A program made the translations under genes and the position numbers. This document shows, piece by piece, positions 1-8,330 of a DNA stretch of 36,724 nt. Position 1 is the first letter of the stretch; every line of letters begins with the position of its first letter. The stretch covers positions 1-36,724 of the forward strand of contig JAKQLF010000180.1 of the NCBI GenBank assembly GCA_029567325.1, written 5' to 3'. Under the pieces are notes generated by a model. It searched no databases. It saw only the letters and a program-made list of their open reading frames with translations, and was not told where the DNA came from. Source of the stretch: Bacteroidota bacterium (GTDB lineage: Bacteria > Bacteroidota > Bacteroidia > Chitinophagales > Saprospiraceae).

Positions 1-416
1 CCATTTTGAGTTGTAATTTGTACACCACTTGCACGTCCCGCCAACTGATCTGCGAATGTTGGTGTTACGAATCCAGAAATAGTTGCTCCTTCAATTTTTG
101 AAATAGATGAAGTGATGTCACTTTTACGTTGGACACCATAGCCAATCACTACTACCTCATCCAAAAGTTTACCTTCTGCCATTACAATGTCAATGACTGA
201 AAGATCTCCAATTGCTTTTTCAATAGTTTCATATCCAGTGTAGCTAAATATCAAAGTTTCTACACCTGCTGGAACTTCCAAGGTAAAACCGCCATCAATG
301 TCAGTAATTGTTCCGACACCAGCTGCTTCCTTAGCAAAAACATTGGCTCCAATCAATGCTTGCCCTGAAGTTTCGGTAACCTTGCCCGTGATTGTCCTTT
401 GGCCATAAATACTCAT
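1..416 (-). CDS. SusC/RagA-family TonB-linked outer-membrane transporter, N-terminal fragment
   Basis: This is the N-terminal part of a TonB-dependent outer-membrane transporter of the SusC/RagA type, which imports oligosaccharides or other large nutrients together with a SusD lipoprotein. The visible 138 residues contain a carboxypeptidase-regulatory-like beta domain (begins QRTITGKVTE; GANVFAKEAAGVGTITDIDG), then the signature LLDEVVVIGYGVQRKSDIT and the start of the plug (LAGRASGVQITTQNG). The gene runs off the left edge, so the barrel is not seen. The first ATG in this frame (416-414) gives no signal peptide. A good one lies just upstream in another frame (457-459 ATG), so a one-base frameshift is likely; see the separate entry. 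No SusD is visible because it would lie outside the window. Confidence 0.85.
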   Translation of the reverse strand, partial: MSIYGQRTITGKVTETSGQALIGANVFAKEAAGVGTITDIDGGFTLEVPAGVETLIFSYTGYETIEKAIGDLSVIDIVMAEGKLLDEVVVIGYGVQRKSDITSSISKIEGATISGFVTPTFADQLAGRASGVQITTQN

Positions 417-459
417 TTGCGCCAAAAAACAGGAAAAATAATAGTAAGATTCGCTTCAT
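417..459 (-). other. Out-of-frame signal peptide start of the SusC-like gene (probable frameshift)
   Basis: Reading from the ATG at 459-457 on the minus strand gives MKRILLLFFLFF, a typical start of a Sec signal peptide. It then runs out of frame with the transporter. Removing one T from the run of six (plus-strand A run 424-429), or one from the T5 run just before it, joins it to LAQMSIYGQRTITGK. That gives a complete signal peptide with cleavage just before the Q that usually begins mature SusC proteins. The cause could be a sequencing error, a recent mutation or slipped-strand phase variation. Confidence 0.7.
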
Positions 460-873
460 TATAAAAAATTTGGTTTAATAATTATGTTAGAGAAAATTGC
501 ATTAGCGAATAAACTTGTGGTGGTTTGCGGTTAACATAATAATAACACTTGATTCTCTCATACAACTATTTTGCTTTCAATTTCGCTGCTTCAAACATAA
601 AAGATTTTTAAACTCTATTCTTCAAAGTCCTTCTTTTAGTTCTGTTAGAGAATATCACGACGCAATTATATAGAATTATATTCCGATTATCACTTTTTTA
701 TAAAAAGAAATTTAACTCCAAGTAAATAGTATTTTTATTACCATAAAATTATTGATATTCTAACAATATCTTAATACTCATTACAAAAGTGTTAAAGAAC
801 ATCCATACAAAAGTGAAGCAAAAATGTTTGCACGAAATAGTAATAAAAATAATTTTTTTTTGGAATTGAGATT
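460..873. other. Gene-free 414-base AT-rich interval upstream of the SusC-like gene
   Basis: No ORF with coding character was seen on either strand. It separates the end of the acyltransferase gene from the SusC-like gene on the same strand and probably carries the SusC promoter and a long leader. One Bacteroidota-type promoter candidate is listed separately. Confidence 0.6.
592..626 (-). promoter_or_regulatory. Candidate Bacteroidota promoter for the SusC-like gene
   Basis: On the minus strand TATGTTTG (599-592) fits the TAnnTTTG -7 box, with TTTG (626-623) upstream at a spacing of 23, slightly longer than usual. It would give a leader of about 125 bases before the ATG at 459. Confidence 0.35.
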
Positions 874-2085
874 TTACTGGTCTTGGCCGTCTTTGAATGG
901 AGATCTGATGATAAATTGATCGTCTGGTTTGAAAGCGCTAAAAATAGGGCCAAAAAACTTGTTTGTTATTGAATTGGTGTGAAGAAACAAACATGACATT
1001 TCATGGGGAACTGCACCTACCGTAGTTTTTATTTCTATAGCTGTGCGAGACAATATAATTTGCTTTTGATGGTGGACTATACCGATTTCTACTATTTTAT
1101 AAAGCATATTGAGGTAAATCTGTTTTTCATGGTTTTCTTCTTGATTATAGCCTAGAAAATGAGCTTGCAAGTGATCATAATTATCAACACAAGAATAGAA
1201 TGCCATCATAGTGTTGTTTTGATCAAAATAACCATACACTAAAAAACGGTCACCCAAAGCTTGTTTGAGCTTAAAGAAATAATCTGGAGGTAAGGTAAAC
1301 AGATTGAAAACCGCAGTGGCTGAAATACCCAAATACAGTTCGTGCATGTGATTCATGTACTGTGCTAAATCGTCAAGACTAAGTTCTTTAAAGGTAAGTC
1401 CTTCAGACTTTTTGAGGGCACGGCGATAACGCACTCTATATTTGGCTTTAAACGCCTCTAAGTAATCTTCAAAAGTATGCCATTCATCATTCAGATGAAG
1501 TATCATATTGGGTTGAACTGCAAACTTGTGGAAACCAGAGGCTTCCAACTGAATCGGAACTTGGTTATTATAAAAGTCTTTGGCAAGTATTGCAGAGGGC
1601 TCAATTTGTTTTTCAACTTTCAAATATTGAAGCATTTTTATCTGAAATTCTTTCCAGTCAAATTTATGACTTGAAGGGCTGACTGCACAACAACCATAAT
1701 TGCCCGTCAATAATAAATTACCAAGAACCAAGGTGTCAAAATCGACAAAACTACTTACCCAATTTTTAAGATTTAATTTGGCTTCTTTTGATTCTGCAGG
1801 CAAAGCAGATTTTAGATTGAAATGCCTCAGTTGAAAATATAAAACACCGACGCAAATACCATTTAATTCATGCAGCACATAGAAAGGCTTCATCTTTAAC
1901 TCGGGCATATTTTCGATGGCGTGCAGAAAAGGGACTGACAAAAAGACGTCTGCGTAAGCAAATTCTTTCCATTTATCAGCAACAGAGGCTATTTCTTCTG
2001 ATACAATAAACTGATTATCACCAATTTGAAAGGAATTGGTCTTATCTTTCACCTGAGCGATGTCCGTTTTTAAAATGCATTTCAC
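874..2085 (-). CDS. GNAT/FemAB-like acyltransferase of unknown substrate
   Basis: A 403-residue soluble protein with no signal peptide. The C-terminal half (about residues 210-370) looks like the GNAT-fold domain of FemAB/BioF2-like acyltransferases. It has a conserved-looking start (EDYLEAFKAKYRVRYRRALKKS), then a beta-rich stretch ending in LSRTAIEIKTTVGAVP. The N-terminal half may be a second, degenerate GNAT-like domain. The start is GTG at 2085: an in-frame TAA lies immediately upstream and no early in-frame ATG exists. It lies 25 bases downstream of the pyrophosphatase-like lipoprotein gene and is probably co-transcribed with it and fabI. Acceptor and donor are not evident. The family assignment is by overall pattern only. 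Confidence 0.6.
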   Translation of the reverse strand: MKCILKTDIAQVKDKTNSFQIGDNQFIVSEEIASVADKWKEFAYADVFLSVPFLHAIENMPELKMKPFYVLHELNGICVGVLYFQLRHFNLKSALPAESKEAKLNLKNWVSSFVDFDTLVLGNLLLTGNYGCCAVSPSSHKFDWKEFQIKMLQYLKVEKQIEPSAILAKDFYNNQVPIQLEASGFHKFAVQPNMILHLNDEWHTFEDYLEAFKAKYRVRYRRALKKSEGLTFKELSLDDLAQYMNHMHELYLGISATAVFNLFTLPPDYFFKLKQALGDRFLVYGYFDQNNTMMAFYSCVDNYDHLQAHFLGYNQEENHEKQIYLNMLYKIVEIGIVHHQKQIILSRTAIEIKTTVGAVPHEMSCLFLHTNSITNKFFGPIFSAFKPDDQFIIRSPFKDGQDQ

Positions 2086-2110
2086 TTATGTATAACGTTG
2101 TTTTGGAAAA

Positions 2111-2677
2111 TTAGTTAACATCCAATGTATCAACAGCCGTATTGGTGATGTCAATCTTGAGAAAATTCTTGACAACATCTTCCGCAAAATAGGTTTCCTT
2201 CCAATTTTGAACCCTAGTATTTGACTGCCCTTTATAATTTGAAAACCAGGTATCAATAATTTGCTTGATGGGATATCTATTCAACATAAATTCTTGAAAA
2301 CCCTCCCTAGGCATGATCATTTGATTTTTATCTTCAGGCAACGCAAAAACAAAAGGTCTCACTGTTTTTTCATTGTCTCTTACTTCAAAATATCCATACG
2401 GAAATACATAAGTAGAATCCCCTTCTATTGGTTTGGCCATGATCAAAACATCCAGTGTATCACCAACTCCATTTACCAAGATTGCATGATTTAGGGGAAG
2501 AGGTAGAAAAGCATTGTTTTCAAATAGCTCACCACTCTTACTCACCATAAATACTTTTGCACCAAAATGAGGTCCACTTTTCCCAGAAACAGAAATACCA
2601 TCTACCGACTTTTTACATCCCATAAAGACGGAGATCAATGCAACTATTGAAAAAAGTGATACCGATTTTATGGACAT
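2111..2677 (-). CDS. Lipoprotein resembling family I inorganic pyrophosphatase, active site degraded
   Basis: A 188-residue lipoprotein: the signal peptide ends in a lipobox with Cys21 (VFMGC). From about residue 38 it follows the order of family I inorganic pyrophosphatase: AKVFMVSKSGELFE, PLNHAILVNGVGDTLDVLIM, FPYGYFEVRDNEK, then NYKGQ and VQNWKE. Aligned by eye to E. coli Ppa, Asp67, Asp70, Asp97 and the late Tyr-Lys pair appear kept (D73, D76, D101, Y148-K149). Glu31, Arg43, Asp65 and Glu98 appear replaced (F43, N, V71, N102). It is therefore probably not a normal pyrophosphatase, and its export to the envelope is also unlike the cytoplasmic enzyme. It lies 22 bases downstream of fabI, probably in the same operon. 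The function is unknown; a phosphate-binding role is only a guess. Confidence 0.6.
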   Translation of the reverse strand: MSIKSVSLFSIVALISVFMGCKKSVDGISVSGKSGPHFGAKVFMVSKSGELFENNAFLPLPLNHAILVNGVGDTLDVLIMAKPIEGDSTYVFPYGYFEVRDNEKTVRPFVFALPEDKNQMIMPREGFQEFMLNRYPIKQIIDTWFSNYKGQSNTRVQNWKETYFAEDVVKNFLKIDITNTAVDTLDVN

Positions 2678-2699
2678 TATGCCAATTTAGGTTATTTGT

Positions 2700-3500
2700 T
2701 TATTCCAATACTTCTGGCGCCATACCCATGCTGCTAAAACCTCCATCATGGTATAGGTTTTGCATGGTGACCATTCTTGTCAAATCTGAAAACATGGTTA
2801 TACAATAGTCTGCGCAAGCTTCTGCACTTGCATTTCCCAAAGGAGACATTTTATCAGCATAGCCAAAGAAATCGGAGAATCCTTTTACTCCACTTCCAGC
2901 TGTGGTCATGGTAGGTGATTGAGAAATAGTATTAACTCTCACATGTGCTTTCTTTGCCCAGTGGTAACCAAAACTTCTAGCAAAACTTTCCAATAGTGCT
3001 TTTGACTCGGCCATTTCGCTGTAGTCTGGAAAAGTTCTTTGTGCTGCAATATAAGTTAATGCCACTATACTTCCCCAATCAGACATTGCATCCATTTTCA
3101 TGGCTGATTGCATCAATTTATGAAAAGAAATAGCAGAAATATCAAAAGTTTTGAGCATCCATTCATAATTAAGATCTGTGTATTCTTTCTTTTTTCTCAC
3201 ATTGAGACTCATACCAATGGAGTGCAAGATAAAGTCAATCTTTCCACCAAAAATTTCCATAGATTCCTTCAACAAATTTTCAAGATCTTCTACAGATGTG
3301 GCGTCAGCAGGTATCACTTTAGTATTCAATTTTTCAGCCAATTCATTGATTGCGCCCATTCTCAATGCTACAGGTGCATTGGTCAATACGATTTCAGCAC
3401 CGTGTTCAACACATTTCTCTGCTACTTTCCATGCAATTGAATTGGGATCCAATGCGCCAAATACTATACCCTTTTTACCTTTCAAAATTCCTGATGACAT
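2700..3500 (-). CDS. fabI: Enoyl-[acyl-carrier-protein] reductase (NADH), FabI type
   Basis: FabI catalyses the last reduction of each fatty-acid elongation cycle, trans-2-enoyl-ACP to acyl-ACP, in the cytoplasm. The 266-residue protein has the N-terminal nucleotide-binding stretch KGKKGIVFGALDPNSIAWKVA. It also has the LTY element matching E. coli Tyr146 and the catalytic Y-x6-K (YSEMAESK) matching Tyr156/Lys163, followed by the RVNTISQSP substrate-loop region. A start 27 codons upstream is possible, but the family begins at MSSGILKGKKG, so the ATG at 3500 is chosen. A TATATTTGC promoter-like box lies about 25 bases upstream. It is the first gene of a short minus-strand run with the pyrophosphatase-like lipoprotein and the acyltransferase. 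Confidence 0.95.
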   Translation of the reverse strand: MSSGILKGKKGIVFGALDPNSIAWKVAEKCVEHGAEIVLTNAPVALRMGAINELAEKLNTKVIPADATSVEDLENLLKESMEIFGGKIDFILHSIGMSLNVRKKKEYTDLNYEWMLKTFDISAISFHKLMQSAMKMDAMSDWGSIVALTYIAAQRTFPDYSEMAESKALLESFARSFGYHWAKKAHVRVNTISQSPTMTTAGSGVKGFSDFFGYADKMSPLGNASAEACADYCITMFSDLTRMVTMQNLYHDGGFSSMGMAPEVLE

Positions 3501-3524
3501 ATTTCTATTGTATTGATTGAAGCT

Positions 3525-3533
3525 GCAAATATA
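3525..3533 (-). promoter_or_regulatory. -7 box candidate for fabI
   Basis: The minus strand reads TATATTTGC (3533-3525), a full match to the Bacteroidota TAnnTTTG(C) box, about 25 bases before the chosen fabI ATG. No clear TTG -33 box at normal spacing was found. Confidence 0.45.
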
Positions 3534-3879
3534 TGTTTTTAATGAATGCTTGGTAAACCAGATGCAAATCATTATCCACATTATTATTTGTTATGAGCAT
3601 CTTTAGAACAATCTGATAAGTTTGCGCGCAAGCCTGATAAGAATTTCCGTAAGGTATCCAATTCAGAATCAAGTCTATTTCTTCGGAGAAAAAAGAAAAC
3701 AGAATGAGTTATTGCAATGTAAATTAAAGCTTTTTATCAAAATCTTAAGTCTTCCTTTGTCTCTCGTCTCTCTTTTAAAAATGTATTTAATAACAGCTTC
3801 TGAACCATTGATTAAATCACTTCCAAACCATTGATATAAATAACTCATCATCACAGCAATGAGCATTCAATATATTGCG

Positions 3880-3887
3880 TATTTTTG
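3880..3887 (+). promoter_or_regulatory. -7 box candidate for the exonuclease/GIY-YIG gene
   Basis: TATTTTTG fits TAnnTTTG and ends 38 bases before the ATG at 3926. No obvious -33 TTG, so support is weak. Confidence 0.3.
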
Positions 3888-3925
3888 TAATAATTGAATT
3901 TTAGAGAATAGCTGATGAGTGATTG

Positions 3926-5332
3926 ATGGCAAAGAGGAAAGATAAATTATATGCGATAGTTGACATTGAAACAACTGGTGGAATGGCTAAAAGGGATAAA
4001 ATTACAGAAATTGCCATTATCGTTACAGATGGTCAAAAAGTGCTCAAGACTTTTGATTCTTTGGTCAATCCTGAAAGATCAATTCCAACAGAAATTACGA
4101 GAATTACAGGCATTACCAATGAAATGGTCAAAACAGCTCCCAAATTTTATGAAATCGCAAAGCAGGTGGTTGATTACACAGAGGGAACAATTTTTGTTGC
4201 TCATAATGTAAATTTTGACTATTCATTTTTAAGGGAGGAGTTTGGTGCTCTTGGTTATACTTTTTCTAAGAAACAATTATGCACTGTAAAACTCTCTAGA
4301 AAGGCTTTCCCAGGATTGAAGTCATATGCCTTGGGAAATCTCATCTCTCATTTTGGAATCCAAGTCAATGCAAGACACCGTGCTTTTGACGATGCTTATG
4401 CAACCACTGATTTGTTTTCACGAATCCTGGCTGTCGAAACTTCGCAGGATGCTATCCATGACATGGTCAATAAAAATGTGAAGGAAACTCGATTGCCGAA
4501 TGGTATTTCACTGGAAAGGTTACACGAGCTGCCAGAGAAACCAGGCGTGTACTATATGTATAATAATTATCAAAAGATTATTTACATCGGCAAGAGCATC
4601 AATATCAAAAGTAGGATGATGCAACATTTTGCAGCTGTCACCCGGAAGACAGAGCGGATGATCCAACAAGTGGCAGAAATCGGTTTTGAGGAAACTGGGC
4701 ATGAATTACTGGCCATCATTCTTGAAAGTTATGAAATCAAAAAATATCTACCAGAAATAAACAAAAGTCAACGTACCAATGATTTCCCGTATTATTTAAC
4801 TTCCTACTTGGATACAGATGGCTTCATCAATTTCAAAATAAATATGCTTGCGAAAAACAGTTTATTAGATAAAGAGGCCATTACTTTTTTTGGAAGCCTA
4901 CCATCAGCTAAAGGTATGTTATCCAATCTAAGATCAAACTTTGGGCTTTGTGAATCTAAAATCAATGCTGATCACACCATTGGCCAAGCTTGCATTTATA
5001 GATACATGGGCGAATGTGCAGGCGCCTGTATTGGTCTTGAAACTGCCGATAGCTACAATATCAGGGCCTCAGCCGCCATTGAGGCTGCAAATAAAATATT
5101 TGACGAAAACTTTTTCATAATTGTAGATGGGAGGTCCAATGAAGAAATGGGTTTAATTTTAGTAGAAGACGGTTTTTGTAAAGGATTTGGGTACATTTCT
5201 AAGGACTCTGTCCAATATGGTGTTGAAGAGCTCAAGGAGGCCATAGATTATAAGGCTCAAAACTTTGAACTCAACAGATTGATTAGCTTGTATTTACAAA
5301 CTAAATCCGACTATAAAATTTTGAAATTTTAA
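3926..5332 (+). CDS. DnaQ-like 3'-5' exonuclease fused to a GIY-YIG (UvrC-like) nuclease region
   Basis: A 468-residue cytoplasmic two-nuclease protein. Residues about 8-170 form a DnaQ/DEDDh exonuclease: motif I DIETT (D13, E15), motif II HNVNFDYSFL and motif III HRAFDDAYAT. Residues about 200-290 form a GIY-YIG domain (GVYYMYN, then KIIYIGKSINIKSR). The following region has four cysteines, C342, C356, C364 and C368, spaced x13/x7/x3. This closely resembles the x11/x7/x3 cysteines of E. coli UvrC that bind a [4Fe-4S] cluster. Such DnaQ-GIY-YIG fusions are known in bacteria and are presumed to act in DNA repair. TTG and ATG are adjacent at 3923/3926, and ATG is preferred. The gene is convergent with the thioredoxin-fold gene, with a 7-base gap. 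Confidence 0.88.
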   Translation: MAKRKDKLYAIVDIETTGGMAKRDKITEIAIIVTDGQKVLKTFDSLVNPERSIPTEITRITGITNEMVKTAPKFYEIAKQVVDYTEGTIFVAHNVNFDYSFLREEFGALGYTFSKKQLCTVKLSRKAFPGLKSYALGNLISHFGIQVNARHRAFDDAYATTDLFSRILAVETSQDAIHDMVNKNVKETRLPNGISLERLHELPEKPGVYYMYNNYQKIIYIGKSINIKSRMMQHFAAVTRKTERMIQQVAEIGFEETGHELLAIILESYEIKKYLPEINKSQRTNDFPYYLTSYLDTDGFINFKINMLAKNSLLDKEAITFFGSLPSAKGMLSNLRSNFGLCESKINADHTIGQACIYRYMGECAGACIGLETADSYNIRASAAIEAANKIFDENFFIIVDGRSNEEMGLILVEDGFCKGFGYISKDSVQYGVEELKEAIDYKAQNFELNRLISLYLQTKSDYKILKF

Positions 5333-5339
5333 AACTTGG

Positions 5340-5870
5340 TTATTGCCCTCCTGCGCTTGCATAAGCTTCGTAAGGTAACTTCCTGTAAGCTTCTTCTTTT
5401 GCAAATTTCAATTCATTCAAAAATTGTGGAGCTTGTTTGAATCCCGGAGAAATTCTGATCCTTTTCAAATCTTGATCCATAAAAACAAAAGAAGGATAGC
5501 TGGCATTGCCTTTCAACAAAGAAAGAGCCAATTCATGCGTACCTTTTCTCGTACTTGGCAGCAGTTTATAGGTATAACCGTTGAAAACAATTTCTTTGTC
5601 TTGCTCTGCGTCCAACTTTACAGCAACAAAATTATCATTCATGTATTTGACAACATCAGGATCCTGAAAAGTTGAGGCGTCCATTTTTTTACACCAGCCA
5701 CACCAATCGGTATATACATCGACAAACATCTTTTTCTTGGTTTTCTGGACAGCAGCAACGCCATCTTCAAAAGAGTACCATTTTATAGCTGGCGTGACAG
5801 ATTCTTGCGCTATGCTATCAATAACTACTAAAAAAAATGCAAATAAAAGGGTGATATAAAACTTATTCAT
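5340..5870 (-). CDS. Secreted thioredoxin-fold protein (thioredoxin_7 / DUF255-like)
   Basis: A 176-residue exported protein with an N-terminal signal peptide (MNKFYITLLFAFFLVVIDSIAQ) and one thioredoxin fold. The redox motif is W-C57-G-W-C60 in VDVYTDWCGWCKKMD, and the cis-Pro region is NASYPSFVFMD. This type resembles the soluble C-terminal domain of DsbD and single-domain periplasmic thiol reductases. It probably handles disulfides in the periplasm, but its partner is not identifiable here. It is convergent with the exonuclease fusion and has its own start region of about 160 bases shared with the divergent DPP IV gene. Confidence 0.82.
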   Translation of the reverse strand: MNKFYITLLFAFFLVVIDSIAQESVTPAIKWYSFEDGVAAVQKTKKKMFVDVYTDWCGWCKKMDASTFQDPDVVKYMNDNFVAVKLDAEQDKEIVFNGYTYKLLPSTRKGTHELALSLLKGNASYPSFVFMDQDLKRIRISPGFKQAPQFLNELKFAKEEAYRKLPYEAYASAGGQ

Positions 5871-5976
5871 AATACATAATGCTTTATTAAGAAAACAAAG
5901 ATATATAAATTTGACAATTCTGTTGTTAACTAAAATTTAAAGTCAGCACAACATTAAAAAAAAAATTACAATGATG

Positions 5977-6007
5977 TTGGTTTCCAAGCCCAACAACTTT
6001 ACTTTCG
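5977..6007 (+). promoter_or_regulatory. Candidate Bacteroidota promoter for the DPP IV gene
   Basis: TTGG at 5977 and TACTTTCG at 6000-6007 (one mismatch to TAnnTTTG) are spaced 20 bases apart. The box ends 24 bases before the ATG at 6032. Confidence 0.4.
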
Positions 6008-6031
6008 TCACTCATACCAAATTGTAAAAAA

Positions 6032-8206
6032 ATGCGCAAATCACTCATTTGGGGGCTGATCTTATTGACCAGTCTGCTCACATCTGTTAATGCCCAAAAA
6101 GAAATAACCCATGAGGATATCTGGAAATTGGGTACTTTCCAAACCAAAAGTATTCCTGGATTTAACTTTATGAAAGATGGCAGTAACTATTCCAGACAAG
6201 AGCGGACAAAGATTTCTGAATATGACATTACAACAGGCAGTAAAGTTCGAGACATATTTGATGCCAATACTTACAAAGGCCAAAAAGGTTTTCCAGGACA
6301 ATTTGATGGCTATTCATTTGATCATTCAGAAACTAAAATACTTTTGGAATCTGACAGTGAAGCCATTTACAGACGTTCTTCCAAAGCTGTTTTTCATATT
6401 TTTGATCTGACCAAAAATACAATGGTAGTGTTGGCAAAAGGTGAAAAGATTAGTAATCCAAGCTTTTCTCCTGACGGATCTGCAGTTGCGTACACCAAGG
6501 AAAATAATCTGTTTTATGAAGAACCATTCAAAGGATTGGTCACTCAAATAACCTTTGATGGAAAAAAGAATGCCATCATCAATGGAATGTGTGACTGGGT
6601 ATATGAGGAAGAATTTTCTTTTACCCAAGCTTATGAATGGAATAAAACAGGTGACAAACTGGCTTTTCTCAGATTTGATGAAACTTTGGTCCCACAGTTT
6701 ACCATGCAACTCTACCACAACAATGCTTATCCAGATGAAGAAACTTTTAAGTACCCAAAAGTTGGAGAAAAAAATTCCATGATGTCTGTATTAACTTATG
6801 ATATAAAAAAAGGAACAGTAAAGAAATGCAACATTGGTGATCATACTGAAATGTATATTCCTCGCATCAAATGGACGCAAAACAAGGATCAATTGGCTAT
6901 TTTCAAAATGAATAGATGGCAAAATCACTTGGAAGTGTTGAACTATGACCTGAGTAAAGACAAGTATTATGTATTAATTGACGAGGTAAATAAGTATTAC
7001 ATTGACATTACAGATGATCTCACTTTCCTAGAGAATGGAAAAGAGTTTATATGGTCAAGTGAAAAAAATGGATTTAACCACATCTATCTTTATGATATAA
7101 AAGGTACAGAAAAAGCGGACTTGACTCCCGGAAATTTCGATGTCATTTCAATGTTATCTGTCGACGAGAAAGATCAGAAAATTTTCTATAAGGCAGCCAT
7201 AAAATCGCCTATGGAACATGGCATATTCACCACAAATTTTAAAGGAAAAGACTTGAAAGAACTGAGCTCTGGAAGTGGAATGAATAATGCACAATTCAGC
7301 ACCAATAATAAATATTTTGTATGTACAAATAGTATGGCCAATGTTGCCCCAAACTACGTGGTTTATGATCAGAAAGGAATGGCTGTAAGAGTTATTGAAG
7401 AAAACAAGGAGATCAAAGAAAAGCAACGTATTTATGGTACGAGCCCGGTAGAATTTTTTGATTTTATTACTTCTGAGGGTGTGAAATTAAATGGCTGGAT
7501 GATCAAACCTGCCAAATTTGACCAAGGTAAAAAATATCCGGTTTTCATGACACAATATTCAGGACCTGGCAGTCAAGAAGTGACAGAAAGTTGGATGGGG
7601 TCTGATTATTGGTGGTTTCAAATGTTGGCACAAAAAGGATATATCATAGCATGCGTTGACCCTAGAGGTACAGGCGCAAGAGGTGAAGAATTCAAGAAAA
7701 TGACCTACATGAAATTGGGGCATTACGAAACGATCGATCAAATAGAAGCTGCAAAATATCTTGCTTCCTTGTCTTTTGTTGATGGAAAAAGGATTGGTAT
7801 TTTTGGTTGGAGTTATGGAGGCTATATGAGTAGTCTCGCCATTCTCAAAGGTAATGATGTATTCAAAGCTGCAATTGCGGTGGCACCTGTCACCAACTGG
7901 AAATGGTATGATTCTGTTTACACTGAAAGATATATGCGTACTTACAAAGAAAACAAGGATGGCTACGATCAAAATTCGCCTATCAATTTCACAGAACGGT
8001 TGAAAGGTGCTTACTTGCTTTGCCATGGTCTTGCCGATGACAATGTACATTTTCAAAATACTGCCGAAATGGCCAATTCACTCATCGACGCCAATAAACA
8101 GTTTGAGACGTATTTTTATCCAAATAGAAATCATGGTATTTATGGGGGTAACGCCAGAATTCATCTGTTTACCAAAATGACCAATTTCATATTAGCTAAT
8201 TTGTAG
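6032..8206 (+). CDS. Dipeptidyl peptidase IV, S9B family, exported
   Basis: A 724-residue exported serine peptidase that removes X-Pro or X-Ala dipeptides from peptide N-termini. It has a signal peptide (MRKSLIWGLILLTSLLTSVNAQ), a beta-propeller (about residues 40-480) and a C-terminal alpha/beta-hydrolase. The propeller carries the DPP IV double-Glu motif DWVYEEEF (E192-E194), which binds the substrate amino terminus. The catalytic triad is visible: Ser594 in GWSYGGY, Asp669 in GLADDNVHF and His701 in NRNHGIYGG. The Asp-His spacing matches human DPP4. Length is normal for the family. It stands alone and is followed by the repeat block. Its role is likely periplasmic or surface peptide nutrition. 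Confidence 0.95.
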   Translation: MRKSLIWGLILLTSLLTSVNAQKEITHEDIWKLGTFQTKSIPGFNFMKDGSNYSRQERTKISEYDITTGSKVRDIFDANTYKGQKGFPGQFDGYSFDHSETKILLESDSEAIYRRSSKAVFHIFDLTKNTMVVLAKGEKISNPSFSPDGSAVAYTKENNLFYEEPFKGLVTQITFDGKKNAIINGMCDWVYEEEFSFTQAYEWNKTGDKLAFLRFDETLVPQFTMQLYHNNAYPDEETFKYPKVGEKNSMMSVLTYDIKKGTVKKCNIGDHTEMYIPRIKWTQNKDQLAIFKMNRWQNHLEVLNYDLSKDKYYVLIDEVNKYYIDITDDLTFLENGKEFIWSSEKNGFNHIYLYDIKGTEKADLTPGNFDVISMLSVDEKDQKIFYKAAIKSPMEHGIFTTNFKGKDLKELSSGSGMNNAQFSTNNKYFVCTNSMANVAPNYVVYDQKGMAVRVIEENKEIKEKQRIYGTSPVEFFDFITSEGVKLNGWMIKPAKFDQGKKYPVFMTQYSGPGSQEVTESWMGSDYWWFQMLAQKGYIIACVDPRGTGARGEEFKKMTYMKLGHYETIDQIEAAKYLASLSFVDGKRIGIFGWSYGGYMSSLAILKGNDVFKAAIAVAPVTNWKWYDSVYTERYMRTYKENKDGYDQNSPINFTERLKGAYLLCHGLADDNVHFQNTAEMANSLIDANKQFETYFYPNRNHGIYGGNARIHLFTKMTNFILANL

Positions 8207-8234
8207 AATTCAAGGTGTAAAAAGTGTGTCATGT

Positions 8235-8250
8235 TTGGGCTAAAGCCCAA
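8235..8250. repeat. Perfect hairpin TTGGGCTAAAGCCCAA
   Basis: A 7-bp stem with a two-base AA loop, 29 bases after the DPP IV stop. It could act as a bidirectional terminator structure but lacks a T tract. It shares the GGCTAAAGCC core with the next hairpin. Confidence 0.6.
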
Positions 8251-8265
8251 GTTGTGCGGGATTGC

Positions 8266-8291
8266 TTACCACAGGCTAAAGCCAGTGGTAA
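8266..8291. repeat. Long hairpin with the same GGCTAAAGCC core
   Basis: Outer stem TTACCAC/GTGGTAA (7 bp), one A-A mismatch, inner stem GGCT/AGCC and an AA loop. It lies just after the hairpin at 8235-8250 and before the first repeat unit. It looks like a REP-type palindromic element. Confidence 0.6.
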
Positions 8292-8330
8292 TTTATATCT
8301 GAGCTTGAAACAACATCCTAGTTAATTCAT

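Larger units (their letters stand above)
3501..3925. other. Divergent 425-base intergenic interval between fabI and the exonuclease fusion
   Basis: It holds the start regions of two divergent genes. Short overlapping reading frames of 60-70 codons exist on both strands but show no coding character. Promoter-like boxes near both ends are listed separately; nothing else was recognised. Confidence 0.6.

Noticed and set aside
3622-3866. Overlapping 63-70 codon ORFs on both strands between fabI and the exonuclease fusion
   Set aside because: Both frames are open only because the region is AT-rich; neither has a credible start context or recognisable protein.
7559-8056. 165-codon minus-strand ORF inside the DPP IV gene
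   Set aside because: It is antisense to a well-supported catalytic domain; its composition is that of a shadow frame.
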